A DNA stretch of 64,000 nucleotides from Xanthomonas phaseoli pv. phaseoli (lineage in GTDB: Bacteria; Pseudomonadota; Gammaproteobacteria; Xanthomonadales; Xanthomonadaceae), in NCBI GenBank assembly GCA_022749655.1, contig CP094243.1:2790001-2854000 (forward strand), given 5' to 3'. Positions 19,756-31,613 of this stretch are shown piece by piece. The notes under the pieces were generated by a model. It made no database searches. It worked only from the letters and a program-made list of their open reading frames with translations, and was not told the origin of the DNA. The stretch's first letter is position 1. Each line of letters opens with the position of its first letter. Made by a program: the position numbers and the translations under genes.

Positions 19756-19801
19756 CGCCAATGCGTTAAAATATCGCGCTTCCCCACACTCGGGTCCGCC
19801 G

Positions 19802-21256
<1,455 letters not shown>

Positions 21257-21370
21257 TCGGGAATGGGGAATCGCGAATCGGGAATCGTAAGAGCCCGCCG
21301 CTTCCTCGTCCGATAGCGGCTGGTGCTGCGTTTGCTGTTGCGATTCCCCAATCCCGATTCTCGATTCCCG
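21257..21370. repeat. Inverted-repeat element between guaB and guaA
   Basis: Left arm GGGAATGGGGAATCGCGAAT (about 21260-21287) and right arm CGATTCCCCAATCCCGATTC (21341-21360) are imperfect reverse complements; together they fill the whole guaB-guaA gap, ending 7 bp before the guaA ATG. The transcript could fold into a long hairpin here. Confidence 0.75.
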
Positions 21371-21377
21371 GCTCTCA

Positions 21378-22943
21378 ATGACCAACATCCATACCGACAA
21401 GATCCTCATCCTCGATTTCGGCGCGCAGTACACCCAGCTGATTGCGCGGCGTATCCGCGAGATCGGGGTCTATTGCGAGATCTGGGCGTGGGATCATGAT
21501 CCGTCGGAGATCGCCGGTTTCGGTGCCAAGGGCATCATCCTGTCCGGCGGCCCGGAGTCGACCACGTTGCCGGGCGCACCGGTGGCGCCGCAGGAAGTGT
21601 TCGATAGCGGCCTGCCGGTGTTCGGTATCTGCTACGGCATGCAGACGCTCGCCGCGCAGTTGGGTGGGGCGACCGAAGCGGCGGATCAGCGCGAATTCGG
21701 CCATGCCGAAGTGGATGTGGTGGCCGCCGATGCGTTGTTCTCCGGTCTGACCGACCACGCCGGCGCGTCGCGTTTGAACGTGTGGATGAGCCACGGCGAC
21801 CACGTGTCGCAGGTGCCGCCGGGCTTCACCATTACCGCCACGACCGACCGCATTCCGGTCGCGGCGATGTCCAACGAAGCCAAGCGTTGGTACGGCGTGC
21901 AGTTCCATCCGGAGGTGACGCATACCTTGCAGGGACAGACCTTGCTGCGTCGCTTCGTGGTGGATGTCTGCGGCTGCCAGACGCTGTGGACCGCGGCCAA
22001 CATCATCGAGGACCAGATCGCGCGCGTGCGCGAACAGGTGGGCGATGACGAAGTGATCTTGGGCCTGTCCGGTGGCGTGGATTCGTCGGTGGTGGCCGCG
22101 CTGCTCCACAAGGCGATCGGCGACAAGCTGACCTGCGTGTTCGTCGACACCGGCCTGCTGCGCTGGCAGGAAGGCGACCAGGTGATGGCGATGTTCGCCG
22201 AGCACATGGGCGTCAAGGTGATCCGCGTCAACGCCGCCGACCGTTATTTCGCCAAGCTGGAAGGCGTGAGCGACCCGGAAGCCAAGCGCAAGATCATCGG
22301 CAACCTGTTCGTGGACATCTTCGACGAAGAGTCCAGCAAGCTGGCCAATGCCAAGTGGCTGGCACAGGGTACGATCTACCCGGACGTGATCGAGTCGGCC
22401 GGCAGCAAGACCGGCAAGGCGCACGTGATCAAGAGCCATCACAACGTCGGTGGCCTGCCCGAGCACATGAAGCTGGGCCTGGTCGAACCGTTGCGCGAAT
22501 TGTTCAAGGACGAAGTGCGACGCCTGGGCGTCGAGCTTGGCCTGCCGCGCACGATGGTGTATCGCCACCCGTTCCCGGGCCCGGGCCTGGGCGTGCGCAT
22601 CCTCGGCGAAGTAAAGCGCGAGTACGCCGAGCTGCTGGCCAAGGCCGATGCGATCTTCATCGACGAACTGCGCAAGGCCGATCTCTACGACAAGACCAGC
22701 CAGGCCTTCGCGGTGTTCCTGCCGGTGAAATCGGTCGGCGTGGTCGGCGATGCACGCGCCTACGAATGGGTGATCGCCTTGCGCGCGGTGGAGACCATCG
22801 ACTTCATGACCGCGCACTGGGCGCACCTGCCGTACGACTTCCTCGGCACGGTGAGCAACCGCATCATCAACGAACTGCGTGGTGTTTCGCGGGTGGTCTA
22901 CGATATTTCCGGCAAGCCGCCTGCGACGATCGAGTGGGAGTGA
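21378..22943 (+). CDS. guaA: GMP synthase (glutamine-hydrolysing)
   Basis: 521 aa. Class I glutamine amidotransferase domain first ([20 protein letters not shown], nucleophile in [12 protein letters not shown], His/Glu in FHPEVTHT), then the ATP pyrophosphatase domain ([16 protein letters not shown]) and the dimerisation tail [15 protein letters not shown] ending PPATIEWE. It aminates XMP to GMP. The frame is intact. Its 3' end is a well-known target for island integrases, and an integrase gene begins 308 bp downstream. Confidence 0.98.
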   Translation: MTNIHTDKILILDFGAQYTQLIARRIREIGVYCEIWAWDHDPSEIAGFGAKGIILSGGPESTTLPGAPVAPQEVFDSGLPVFGICYGMQTLAAQLGGATEAADQREFGHAEVDVVAADALFSGLTDHAGASRLNVWMSHGDHVSQVPPGFTITATTDRIPVAAMSNEAKRWYGVQFHPEVTHTLQGQTLLRRFVVDVCGCQTLWTAANIIEDQIARVREQVGDDEVILGLSGGVDSSVVAALLHKAIGDKLTCVFVDTGLLRWQEGDQVMAMFAEHMGVKVIRVNAADRYFAKLEGVSDPEAKRKIIGNLFVDIFDEESSKLANAKWLAQGTIYPDVIESAGSKTGKAHVIKSHHNVGGLPEHMKLGLVEPLRELFKDEVRRLGVELGLPRTMVYRHPFPGPGLGVRILGEVKREYAELLAKADAIFIDELRKADLYDKTSQAFAVFLPVKSVGVVGDARAYEWVIALRAVETIDFMTAHWAHLPYDFLGTVSNRIINELRGVSRVVYDISGKPPATIEWE

Positions 22944-22946
22944 TCG
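22922..22946 (+). other. Probable island attachment site (attL) in the guaA 3' end
   Basis: The last codons of guaA (GCGACGATCGAGTGGGAGTGA) followed by an integrase gene match the usual guaA attachment locus. I found no second copy of GAGTGGGAGTGA elsewhere in the window, so the matching attR is missing or lies outside. Confidence 0.45.
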
Positions 22947-22990
22947 GGAGTCTGGCACTGGCTGGCACCTAGTGGCACGAAAACACATCT

Positions 22991-23016
22991 AAGCCCGCGT
23001 CACTGCGGGCTTTTTT
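22991..23016 (+). terminator. Terminator after guaA
   Basis: AAGCCCGC-GTCACT-GCGGGCTT hairpin followed by TTTTT, 48 bp beyond the guaA stop. It lies on the island side of the presumed attachment site. Confidence 0.85.
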
Positions 23017-23250
23017 GTGATTTTATTCGGCACTGCCTGGCAACATTTGGCATCGCCAAGCACCGTTTCTTCATGGCATGATGGATGGCATTGAATGCTT
23101 CTATGCCATGAGAAGTCGCCGATACCATGCAACCACCTTGCGGATGTTCATGGTATTGAGATGGCGTAACACAATGATTTTGTTGTTGTTTTACGCCATG
23201 ATAGACCGATTTTCGGATCATGGTATTTGAGCTGAATCAGGGCGAGAACC

Positions 23251-24272
23251 ATGCTGACCGATACCAAGCTGCGCAACCTCAAGCCGAAGGACAAGCTTTA
23301 CAAGGTGAATGACCGTGACGGCCTCTATGTAGCCGTGACGGCCGCCGGAGCGATCTCATTCCGCTACAACTACTCGATCCACGGTAGGCAGGAGACCATC
23401 ACCTTCGGCCGCTACGGTGTCGGCGGCATCACCCTGGCGGAAGCCCGCGAGCGGTTGGGCGAGGCCAAGAAGATGGTCGCGGCCGGGAAGTCACCGGCCA
23501 AGGAGAAGGCGCGGGATAAGGCCCGCGTCAAGGACGCGGAGACATTCGGGGCCTGGGCGGAAAAGTGGTTGCGCGGCTACCAGATGGCCGAGTCCACCTG
23601 GGATATGCGCCGCTCGGTTTACGAGCGCGAGCTAAAGCCCAAATTTGGTAACCACAAGTTAGCGGAGATTACCCACGAAGACCTGCGAGCGCTGACCGAT
23701 GCCATCGTGGAGAGAGGCGCACCGGCAACGGCAGTGCATACAAGAGAGATTGTCTTGCAGGTCTACCGCTGGGCTATCGAACGCGGCCAGAAGGTCGAGA
23801 ACCCGGCCGATTTAGTGCGTCCCACGACCATCGCAAAGTTCGAGCCGCGAGATCGAGCGCTGACACCCGATGAAATCGGCTTGATGTACCAGTACATGGA
23901 ACGCATTGGCACTACGCCTTCCATCCGAGCAGCCGCCAAGCTGCTGTTGCTGACGATGGTGCGCAAGAGCGAGCTGACCAACGCCACGTGGAGCGAAATA
24001 AATTTCACTGAGGCACTCTGGACGATCCCCAAGGAGCGGATGAAGCGTCGCAATTCCCATTTGGTGTTCCTATCTAAGCAGGCGCTGGACATTTTCATTG
24101 CCCTGAAAACCTTCGCGGGCGGCTCGGAGTACGTGCTGCCATCTCGCTATGACTCGGACTTGCCGATGAGCAGCGCCACGCTCAATCAGGTGCTAACGCT
24201 GACCTATCGTCTGGCTCAGAAGGAAGGGCTGTCTCTTGGCAAGTTCGGCCCGCACGACTTACGGCGCACAGC
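23251..24272 (+). pseudogene. Island tyrosine integrase, truncated by an IS
   Basis: About 340 residues remain. The N-terminal arm-binding domain of the DUF4102 type (LTDTKLRNLKPKDKLYKVND, ITFGRYGVGGITLAEARERL) is followed by the core-binding region and the catalytic domain up to the HxxR box (GPHDLRRTA); the first Arg lies in MVRKSELTNATW. The IS left end at about 24271 replaces the C-terminus, so the nucleophilic Tyr is gone and the reading frame closes inside the IS at 24291. It belongs to the P4-like integrases that use tRNA or guaA targets. Multiple ATGGCA/TGCCAT motifs between 22955 and 23170 may be its arm sites. Confidence 0.88.
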
Positions 24273-24309
24273 GGTAATCCCCCACTTCTAGCGGTCGCCA
24301 GAAGTGGAG

Positions 24310-25137
24310 CTAAGCGGCCATCGCCAACTTCATGGCAGGCGTGATGCCGCCGAGCGCCATATTCGGACGCTCGTGGTTGTACGTCCATAGCCAGCGGGTG
24401 GCTTTGTCCTGCACCTGGTCGATGGTGTCGAACAGGGTTTGGGCGAGCCAGGCGTAGCGGATGGTGCGGTTGTAGCGTTCAACGTAGGCGTTCTGCTGTG
24501 GCTTGCCCGGCTGGATGTGCTCGACCCGGATGCCATGCCGCTGCGCCCAGGACAGCAACGCGCCACTGATGTATTCAGGGCCGTTGTCGCAGCGGATCAC
24601 GGCGGGCTTGCCGCGCCACTCGATGATCTGCTCCAGCGATCGGATCACACGGGCTGACGGCAGCGACAGATCCACCTCGATCCCCAGCCCCTCGCGATTG
24701 AAGTCGTCGAGCACATTGAACAGCCGGAAGCTGCGGCCGTCGGCCAACTGGTCGTGCATGAAGTCCATCGACCAGACCTGGTTGATAGCCTCCGGCACCG
24801 CCAGAGGCTCGGGCCGCTCACGCACCAGCCGCTTCCTCGGCTTGATCCGCAGGTTCAACTCCAGCTCGCGGTAGATCCGGTAGACCCGCTTGTGATTCCA
24901 GCCAAAGCCCTTCACGTTGCGCAGGTACAGGTAGCACAGGCCAAAGCCCCAGTCGCGATGGGCGGTCGTCAGGCGGACCAGCCAGTCGGCGATCCGGGCG
25001 TTCTGCTCGCTGGCCTTGGCCTGGTAGCGGAAGCAGGTCTCGCTCACCGCGAAGGCCTGGCAGGCGTGGCGGATGTTCGTACGCCCGCTCGTGACTGCCG
25101 ATTGGGCCATCTCGCGTCGCTGAGATGGCCTCACCAT
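24310..25137 (-). CDS. IS3-family transposase OrfB (DDE integrase)
   Basis: 275 aa from the ATG at 25137. The rve integrase core holds [13 protein letters not shown] (first Asp), [12 protein letters not shown] (second Asp) and [17 protein letters not shown] (Glu), with the usual C-terminal [12 protein letters not shown]. OrfB is normally made as an OrfAB fusion by -1 frameshifting; here the A7 run (complement of 25138-25144) at the OrfA/OrfB overlap is a suitable slip site. Intact. Confidence 0.92.
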   Translation of the reverse strand: MVRPSQRREMAQSAVTSGRTNIRHACQAFAVSETCFRYQAKASEQNARIADWLVRLTTAHRDWGFGLCYLYLRNVKGFGWNHKRVYRIYRELELNLRIKPRKRLVRERPEPLAVPEAINQVWSMDFMHDQLADGRSFRLFNVLDDFNREGLGIEVDLSLPSARVIRSLEQIIEWRGKPAVIRCDNGPEYISGALLSWAQRHGIRVEHIQPGKPQQNAYVERYNRTIRYAWLAQTLFDTIDQVQDKATRWLWTYNHERPNMALGGITPAMKLAMAA

Positions 25138-25397
25138 TTTTTTGCGAGCGCTTCCTTCAGCAGGTCGGTACTGAGCTGCGCCTCGGCGTACATCTTCTTG
25201 AGCCGGCGGTTCTCCTCCTCCAGCTCCTTCATGCGCGCGACCATGGACACGTCCATGCCGCCGAACTTGCTGCGCCACTTGTAGAACGTGGCCGAGCTGA
25301 TGCCGTGCTCGCGGCACAGCTCCGGCACGGGCGCACCGGCCTGGGCCTGCTTGAGCACGGCGATGATCTGGCTGTCGGTAAAGCGGGACTTCTTCAT
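25131..25397 (-). CDS. IS3-family transposase OrfA (helix-turn-helix)
   Basis: 88 aa starting [20 protein letters not shown] after a strong GAGGAGGTT ribosome-binding site. It contains an HTH ([20 protein letters not shown]) and a leucine-zipper-like helix ([20 protein letters not shown]). It overlaps OrfB by 7 bp. Intact. Confidence 0.92.
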   Translation of the reverse strand: MKKSRFTDSQIIAVLKQAQAGAPVPELCREHGISSATFYKWRSKFGGMDVSMVARMKELEEENRRLKKMYAEAQLSTDLLKEALAKKW

Positions 25398-25467
25398 GGA
25401 ACCTCCTCGGGAAAGGGGACGAGAAAATTCCACTTCTGGCGTCTGCTAATGGGCGGGGGATTACCGC

Positions 25468-28400
25468 CTGAATCTGCGCGACGAACTGGGACGCCACTGG
25501 CGTATCGCCGAAGCGCACTGGAACGATTTCGCCGCCACCCGCACGGGTGCAAGCGATGCCCAGGCATTGACACAACGCTTCGTCACTCAGTTGCTGCGCG
25601 AAGTGTTCGGCGTTATCGATATCGTTGCCGGCGTCGAACCGCAAATCCTGGATGAGCGCAGCTATCCACTCACGGCCACCGCTGGCAATGGCCGGTTGCC
25701 GCTGGTGGTCGCTCCCTACGACCAGCGTCTGGAAGAGCGTGACCGCCGCTTGGGCGATGGCGGGCGCCAGCGCAGCGCCTTCGGGCTGTTGCAGGACTAC
25801 CTCAATGCGGCCGACACCACCTTGTGGGGCATCGCGAGCAATGGCCTGTCGCTGCGGGTCGCCCGTGACAATGCCAGCCTGACCCGCCCGGCCTGGATCG
25901 AAGCCGATCTGGAGCGCATCTTTACCGAGCAGCGTTTCGCCGACTTCTCACTGTTGTGGCTGCTGATCCACGCCAGCCGCTTCGGCCAAGGTCAGCAACT
26001 GCCGCAGCAATGCGCACTGGAAGCCTGGTACACCGCCAGCCGCGAGCAGGGCACCCGTGCCCGTGAAAAACTGCGCATCGGTGTGGAGGATGCGCTCAAG
26101 ACCCTGGGCCAAGGCTTTCTGTCCGAAGCCGGCAATGGCGCCTTGCGTCAGCGCCTGGCGAGCGGCGAACTCACGCCCGACGATTACTTCCAGCAACTAC
26201 TGCGTCTGGTCTACCGGCTCATCTTCCTGCTGACCATCGAGGAGCGTGGTCTGCTGCACCCGGATCACGCGGACCCTGAAGCCATTCGCCTGTACCAAAA
26301 CGGCTACAGCCTGCGTCGCCTGCGCGAACGCACCCGACGCCGCCGAACCTGGGATCGCCATACCGACCTCTGGCATGCATTCAAACCAGTGTTTGCAGGG
26401 CTGGCCAGCGGTGAGCCCCTGTTGGCGCTGCCGGCACTGGGAGGCCTGTTCGCGACCGATCAATGCCCTGATCTGGATCACGCCGGCCTGGGCAACAATA
26501 CCCTGCTGGCGGCGACTCACCGGCTGGCCTGGATACCTAACGGCGGTAGCCTCACCCGCATCAACTGGCGTGACATGGGGCCGGAAGAGCTGGGCAGCGT
26601 CTATGAAAGCCTGTTGGAACTGGTGCCCCAGGTCGCCCAGGATGGCCACGTATTCCGCTTTGCCAATGCCGAGCAAAGCCAGGGCAATGCCCGCAAGACC
26701 AGCGGCAGTTACTACACGCCCGATCCCCTGGTACAGGAGCTGTTGAATTCTGCGCTGGAACCGGTCATTCGCCAGCGCATAGCAGGTGCCAGCGACCCAC
26801 AGGCCGCACTGCTGTCGATCACCGTTTGTGACCCGGCCTGCGGTAGCGGCCATTTTCTGCTTGCCGCCGCCAGGCGATTGGCCAATCACCTGGCGCAATT
26901 GCGCGCCCAGGGTACGCCCAGCGGCGACGACTACCGCCAGGCGTTGCGCGACGTCATCGGCCACTGCATCTACGGCGTGGATTTGAACCCGCTGGCGCTG
27001 GAATTGGCGCGCATGTCGCTGTGGCTGGAGGCCATGACACCCGACAAACCCCTGGGCTTCCTGGATCACCATCTGCAATGCGGCGATGCCCTGTTGGGCG
27101 TACTCGATCCCGCTATTCTCGACCGAGGCCTGCCGGATGCCGCCTTCACTCCCTGAGCGGCGACGACAAGACTCTGGTCACCGCCCTGAAGAAACAGAAC
27201 AAGCGGGAACGGGAAAGCTGGCAGCGCGCTCTGCAAAGCGGCGACCTGTTCCGCGAGGAGCAACTGGCCGCCCGCACTGGCGCACTGGAACAACTGACCG
27301 ATGACGATCTGGGCCAGGTGGCCGCCAAGCAGGCTCGCTGGCAGCAAGCACGCGCTGCCGCCCGGTTGAGCCGCCTGGCACGGCTGGCCGACCTCTACTT
27401 GGGCGCTTTCTGTTGCCTAAGGCAGAGGGTCAGCTACTGCCCAGTTCCCGCCACTTGTGGGCGGTGGCCCACAACGAAGCCGAGCCTACCCTCGACGAAG
27501 CGGAAACTGCTGCCCGCCATGCCTGCGCTCAAGCTCGGGTGCTGCACTGGTGGCTGGCCTTTCCTCATATCGCCGAGCAAGGCGGTTTCAGCGTGATGCT
27601 GGGTAATCCGCCGTGGGAGGTATCGCAGTTGGGTGAAGAGGAGTTCTTTGCAGCCCGAGCCCCCGAAATCGCATCACTGTCGGGTGAGCACAGAAAGCGT
27701 GCCATCGCGGCTCTGGAACAAGAACATCCCCGTTTGTGGCAGGACTATCAGGAGGAAAAGCGCCGCTTTGATGCGAGCAATCTTTTCTACCGCGCCAGCA
27801 GTCGCTACCCCTGACAGCGGTTGGAAAAATAAATACCTACCGATTGTTTGCGGAGGCTTTTTTGCAAGGAATGGAGTCGCACGGTAACTCGGGAATTATC
27901 GTGCCGACGGGTATTGCCACCGACGATACGGCCAAGGACTTTTTGGCCATGTGGCGGGCTCGGGCAAGTTAGTCAGTCCGTTTGACTTCGAGAACAGTGA
28001 AGGTGTATTCCCCGGTGTTCATCGCAGCTACAAGTTCTGCGTGCTGACTTTGGGCAATGCAGAGGCCGCGCGTTTCGTGTGCTTCGCCACCCAGGTAAGC
28101 CATTTAGTCGATAACCGTCGTCACTTCACTCTGACCCCGCAAGAGTTCGCACTGATCAACCCCAACACTCGTACTTGTCCGGTCTTCCGCAGTCAGCGTG
28201 ACGCCGAGCTGACAAAAAGCTCTATCGTCAGGCGCCGGTGCTGGTCCGTGAAGCAGTCACGAATGGTGTGGGGAAGTCATCGAACCAGAAGCAAACCCTT
28301 GGGGAATTCGTTTTTCGCAGGGGCTTTTCAACATGACGAGTGACAGCGCGCTATTTATCGATCCAGCGCCCCCGCTATTGCCCTTGTACGAAGGTAAGCT

Positions 28401-29199
28401 AATTCACCAGTTCGATCACCGATGGGCAACATTCATCCCGACAGCGGGCGTCGCCTCTGCAAACTGGCCGAGTCGGGACTGTACCGAGGAGGAGCATGTA
28501 GATCCCACATACACGCCGATAACACGCTATTGCGTAAGCCAGAATGAAGTGTTGGCCCAAATTGCCCGTGTGCCCCGCGCCATCAGCAAGGCTTGGTTGG
28601 CCGGCTATCAAGCCAATTCCCCAGACATTCAGCGTGAGGCGATAGATGCGTTGTGGTTGGCACTGGCCCAGTGGGTTGCCGGCGAGCTCTTTCGCCGCAA
28701 TGCCGGCATTCCCGAGTTCGATGGTAGTTACAGCGACGCTCAGAAACTGCGAACTACCCCGCATGTGGAACGAATACTGTCGAGCGACTATCCTGCCTGC
28801 CTTACCGCTTTACACGAAAATAAAATCACCGGCAAAAAAGCCATTACCGAATTCGCTAAATGGGCGTTGCATGACGGTGACCTAGCCCTCTCCGATGATG
28901 AACTCGTCATCCTGCAAAGCATCGCTACGCAAGCCCGTTCCAATACCCGCGATAGCGCTTTGCATGCCGAACTCGATATTTGGATGGACCACCGTAGTCC
29001 TCGTTGGTTAATGGGCTGGCGCCGCAACGCGCGTTCCACTGATGATCGCACGACGATCGCTACAGTAGTTCCTCGTGTAGGGGTCGGTGATAGCATCTTC
29101 CTCTACATGACTGCCGGCGAATTCGGAGCTGCTAAGAATGCGGCGTTGCTTGGGAGTTTAAACAGCTTGCCGCTTGATTTCATTGCGCGACAGAAAGTG
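25468..29199 (+). pseudogene. Large Eco57I-type DNA N6-adenine methylase, multiply frameshifted and cut at both ends
   Basis: About 1,240 residues can be followed through at least six frame changes (near 27150, 27412, 27810, 27937, 28217 and 28270). Landmarks: an N-terminal region ([20 protein letters not shown]), GSYYTPDPLVQELL, SAM-binding motif I DPACGSGHFLLAA, GVDLNPLALELARMSLWLE, catalytic motif IV GNPPWE, and a specificity part with YEGKLIHQFDHRWATF and the family-end LDFIARQKV. Such proteins serve as methylases in type IIG, BREX or DISARM-like defence. Several breaks are one-base shortfalls in homopolymers (T5 for T6, A5 for A6). The N-terminus is lost at the first IS and the last segment at the second. 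No helicase or nuclease partner is left in the window. Confidence 0.8.
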
Positions 29200-29262
29200 T
29201 GATACGCCCAGGGTTTCCTAGACATCTCATGGCCATGGAAAATAGTCGATTCGGAGATGTCT

Positions 29263-29535
29263 ATGAGCAGCAAGCGGTATACGGATGAGTTCAAGATCGA
29301 GGCGGTCCGGCAAGTGACGGATCGTGGGTTCAAGGTGGCAGACGTCGCCGAGCGGCTGGGTGTCACGACGCACAGCCTGTACGCCTGGCTGCGCAAGTTC
29401 GGCAAGCCCGGCGTGGTACAGCGCGCCGAGGTGGACCAGAGCGCCGAGGTTCGGCGGCTGAAGGCAGAGTTGCGTCGAGTGACCGAGGAGCGCGACATCC
29501 TAAAAAAGGCCGCCGCGTACTTTGCCAAGGGGTAA
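29263..29535 (+). CDS. IS3-family transposase OrfA
   Basis: About 90 aa, with an HTH (VADVAERLGVTTHSLYAWLR) and a coiled-coil tail (VRRLKAELRRVTEERDILKK). GGAG six bases before the ATG at 29263 supports this start; an ATG two codons earlier is also possible. The A6G run in CTAAAAAAGG near 29511 is a typical -1 slip site for making the OrfAB fusion. Confidence 0.9.
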   Translation: MSSKRYTDEFKIEAVRQVTDRGFKVADVAERLGVTTHSLYAWLRKFGKPGVVQRAEVDQSAEVRRLKAELRRVTEERDILKKAAAYFAKG

Positions 29536-29552
29536 AGGCAAAGTACGCCTTC

Positions 29553-30407
29553 ATGCAAGCCCACTGCGGGGAGTTCAGGGTGTGTGCGATGTGCCGGGTG
29601 TTGCGGGTGAACCGGGCTGGATACTACGCGTGGCTAAAGTCGCCGGACAGTGAGCGCGCCAAGGAAGACGAACGCCTGCTGGGGCTGATCAAGCACCACT
29701 GGCTGGCCAGCGGCAGTGTGTATGGGCATCGCAAGATCGCCAAGGATCTACGCGATCTGGGTGAGCGTTGCAGTCGCCATCGGGTGCATCGATTGATGCG
29801 CGCCGAGGGATTGCGTGCCCAGGTGGGCTATGGTCGCAAACCGCGCTTCCATGGAGGGATGCAGTGCAAGGCGGCGGCCAACCTGCTTGACCGACAGTTC
29901 GACGTGACCGAGCCGGACACGGCCTGGGCGAGCGATTTCACCTTCATCCGCACGCACGAAGGCTGGATGTACCTGGCTGTGGTGATCGATCTGTTTTCCA
30001 GGCAGGTCGTCGGCTGGGCGATGCGCGATCGGGCCGACACCGAGTTGGTCGTGCAGGCCTTGTTGTCTGCGGTGTGGCGGCGCAAACCCAATGCTGGTTG
30101 CTTGGTTCACTCAGACCAAGGGTCGGTCTACACCAGCGATGACTGGCAGAGTTTCCTGGCGTCCCATGGCTTGGTGTGCAGCATGAGTCGGCGTGGCAAC
30201 TGCCACGACAACGCACCCGTGGAGAGCTTCTTCGGCCTGCTCAAACGCGAGCGGATCAGGCGACGAATCTATCCCACCAAGGACGCCGCACGCGCCGAGG
30301 TATTCGACTACATCGAGATGTTCTACAACCCCAACCGCCGCCACGGTTCAACTGGTGACCTGTCCCCTGTAGAGTTTGAACGGCGCTACGCGCAACGAGG
30401 GTCTTGA
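29553..30407 (+). CDS. IS3-family transposase OrfB (DDE integrase)
   Basis: 284 aa. Region opening CRVLRVNRAGYYAW, then the HTH_21 segment VYGHRKIAKDLRDLGERCSR, and the DDE core: TAWASDFTFIRTHEGW (Asp), LVHSDQGSVYTS (Asp), NAPVESFFGLLKRE (Glu). In normal use it is translated as a frameshift product of OrfA. Intact, so the element may still be active. Confidence 0.93.
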   Translation: MQAHCGEFRVCAMCRVLRVNRAGYYAWLKSPDSERAKEDERLLGLIKHHWLASGSVYGHRKIAKDLRDLGERCSRHRVHRLMRAEGLRAQVGYGRKPRFHGGMQCKAAANLLDRQFDVTEPDTAWASDFTFIRTHEGWMYLAVVIDLFSRQVVGWAMRDRADTELVVQALLSAVWRRKPNAGCLVHSDQGSVYTSDDWQSFLASHGLVCSMSRRGNCHDNAPVESFFGLLKRERIRRRIYPTKDAARAEVFDYIEMFYNPNRRHGSTGDLSPVEFERRYAQRGS

Positions 30408-30595
30408 GTGTCTACGGAACCCTGGGCGTATCAATGCCGACCAGGACGACGGCCACCGATGGGTCTGTCGGGTTGTGCTGGCGATGGCCGGCCAAACGCG
30501 CATCGAAGCCAAGAAGACCATCGCCAGGTCGCTTGGTCATCCGCAACGAGCGCACGTCCGGTTGACAGCTGGAGGAGGGGCTTGCCTGGATCGAC

Positions 30596-31480
30596 CTATG
30601 CAACCGGGTCCCTGGAGGCAATGAAGTCGACGAAGCTCCGAACCTTGGCCGAGAGGAACTTCCGGCTGGGGTAGACCGCGTGCAGCGTCGAGTTGAGCGT
30701 GAACGCATCGGGCAGCACGATGGTCAGCCGTTCTGCATCGATGTCGCGTTGGACCATCCAGGTCGGCAGCAACACCAGGCCCATGCCTTCGAGCGCGGCC
30801 AGATGCAGCAGCGTTTCGTTCTCGCTTCGCAGCACGGTATGGAAGTTCACCGTCTGCCGATCGTCTGCATCGCCCAGCACGATGCTCTCGTTACCGGCGA
30901 TGCCGCTGTAGCGCAGCAACGCATGACCGTTGAGATCGGCCAACGTGCGCGGGTGGCCTGCGCGATTGAGGTAGGCCGGTGATGCCATCAGGCGAAACTT
31001 CATCTGCATGAGCGGCCGCGCGACCAGGCCTGGGTCGAGCCGGCTGGTGTCTGTCGCACGCAGCGCGAGGTCGAAGCCCTCGTCCACGAGATTGACCCGA
31101 CGCCCGCTCAGATCCATGTCCAGGCACACGTCCGGGTAGCGTCGGTTGTAGTCTGCCAGCAGGCTCGAGAAGCAGGGGGTGGCGACCCACACCGGCGCGC
31201 TGAGCCGCAAGATGCCTCGCGGCGTTTGCGTGACATTGCCGATCGCCGCCTCCACCTCGTCCAGCCCTTCGATCAGCTGCCTGGCCTGGGCGACGTAGAG
31301 CGCACCGGCTTCGGTCAGGCTCACGTGTCGGCTGGTGCGATTGAGCAAGCGGCTGCCGATGCGGCTTTCGACATGCGCCACGTGCCTGCTGACCATCGCT
31401 GGCGACAGGTTCAGGCGCCTTGCGGCGGCGGTGAAGCTGCGCAGCTCGGCGACTGTGCAGAACACCCGCAGACTGGTCAT
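30596..31480 (-). CDS. LysR-family transcriptional regulator
   Basis: 294 aa from MTSLRVFCTVAELRSFTAAA. The winged HTH (ARRLNLSPAMVSRHVAHVES, RLLNRTSRHVSLTEAG) is followed by the effector-binding domain (GILRLSAPVWVATPCFSSLL). It is divergent from the dioxygenase operon with 133 bp between starts, the standard layout for a LysR regulator controlling the neighbouring operon in response to a substrate. An upstream ATG at 31498 would add six residues. Intact. Confidence 0.9.
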   Translation of the reverse strand: MTSLRVFCTVAELRSFTAAARRLNLSPAMVSRHVAHVESRIGSRLLNRTSRHVSLTEAGALYVAQARQLIEGLDEVEAAIGNVTQTPRGILRLSAPVWVATPCFSSLLADYNRRYPDVCLDMDLSGRRVNLVDEGFDLALRATDTSRLDPGLVARPLMQMKFRLMASPAYLNRAGHPRTLADLNGHALLRYSGIAGNESIVLGDADDRQTVNFHTVLRSENETLLHLAALEGMGLVLLPTWMVQRDIDAERLTIVLPDAFTLNSTLHAVYPSRKFLSAKVRSFVDFIASRDPVA

Positions 31481-31613
31481 GGTGTCCAGGATCATCAACT
31501 GAAAAGAAATGATCCATCCACTCTACGTGCGTTGATCAACCAGCGAAAGATCACGATCCTGGCCCCATCGATTCGCCGGATGCCCGAGACCGGTGCGGCT
31601 TCAGGAACGCGAC
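31481..31613. promoter_or_regulatory. Divergent LysR/dioxygenase promoter region
   Basis: This 133-bp gap separates the LysR and dioxygenase starts and must carry both promoters and the LysR site. I see no clean T-N11-A palindrome that I would name as the operator. Confidence 0.4.

Larger units (their letters stand above)
24271..25468 (-). mobile_element. IS3-family insertion sequence with intact ends
   Basis: About 1.2 kb. The left end GCGGTAATCCCCCACTTCTA and the complement of the right end (GCGGTAATCCCCCGCCCATT) form terminal inverted repeats that continue with a second shared block CGCCAGAAGTGGA. Two transposase frames lie inside on the minus strand. Left flank is integrase, right flank is a different gene (methylase), and no target-site duplication beyond GC is visible, so the insertion has been followed by a flank deletion. 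Confidence 0.88.
29200..30433 (+). mobile_element. Second IS3-family insertion sequence
   Basis: 1,234 bp bounded by TGATACGCCCAGGGTTTCCT at the left and the complement TGATACGCCCAGGGTTCCGT at the right, giving terminal repeats of more than 25 bp with few mismatches. It ends the methylase gene after ARQKV. Flanking triplets (GTG left, ATG right) do not match, so no target duplication remains. Confidence 0.9.

Noticed and set aside
30434..30595. Possible gene fragment between the second IS and the LysR gene
   Set aside because: Short frames there match nothing I recognise; too short and featureless to call.
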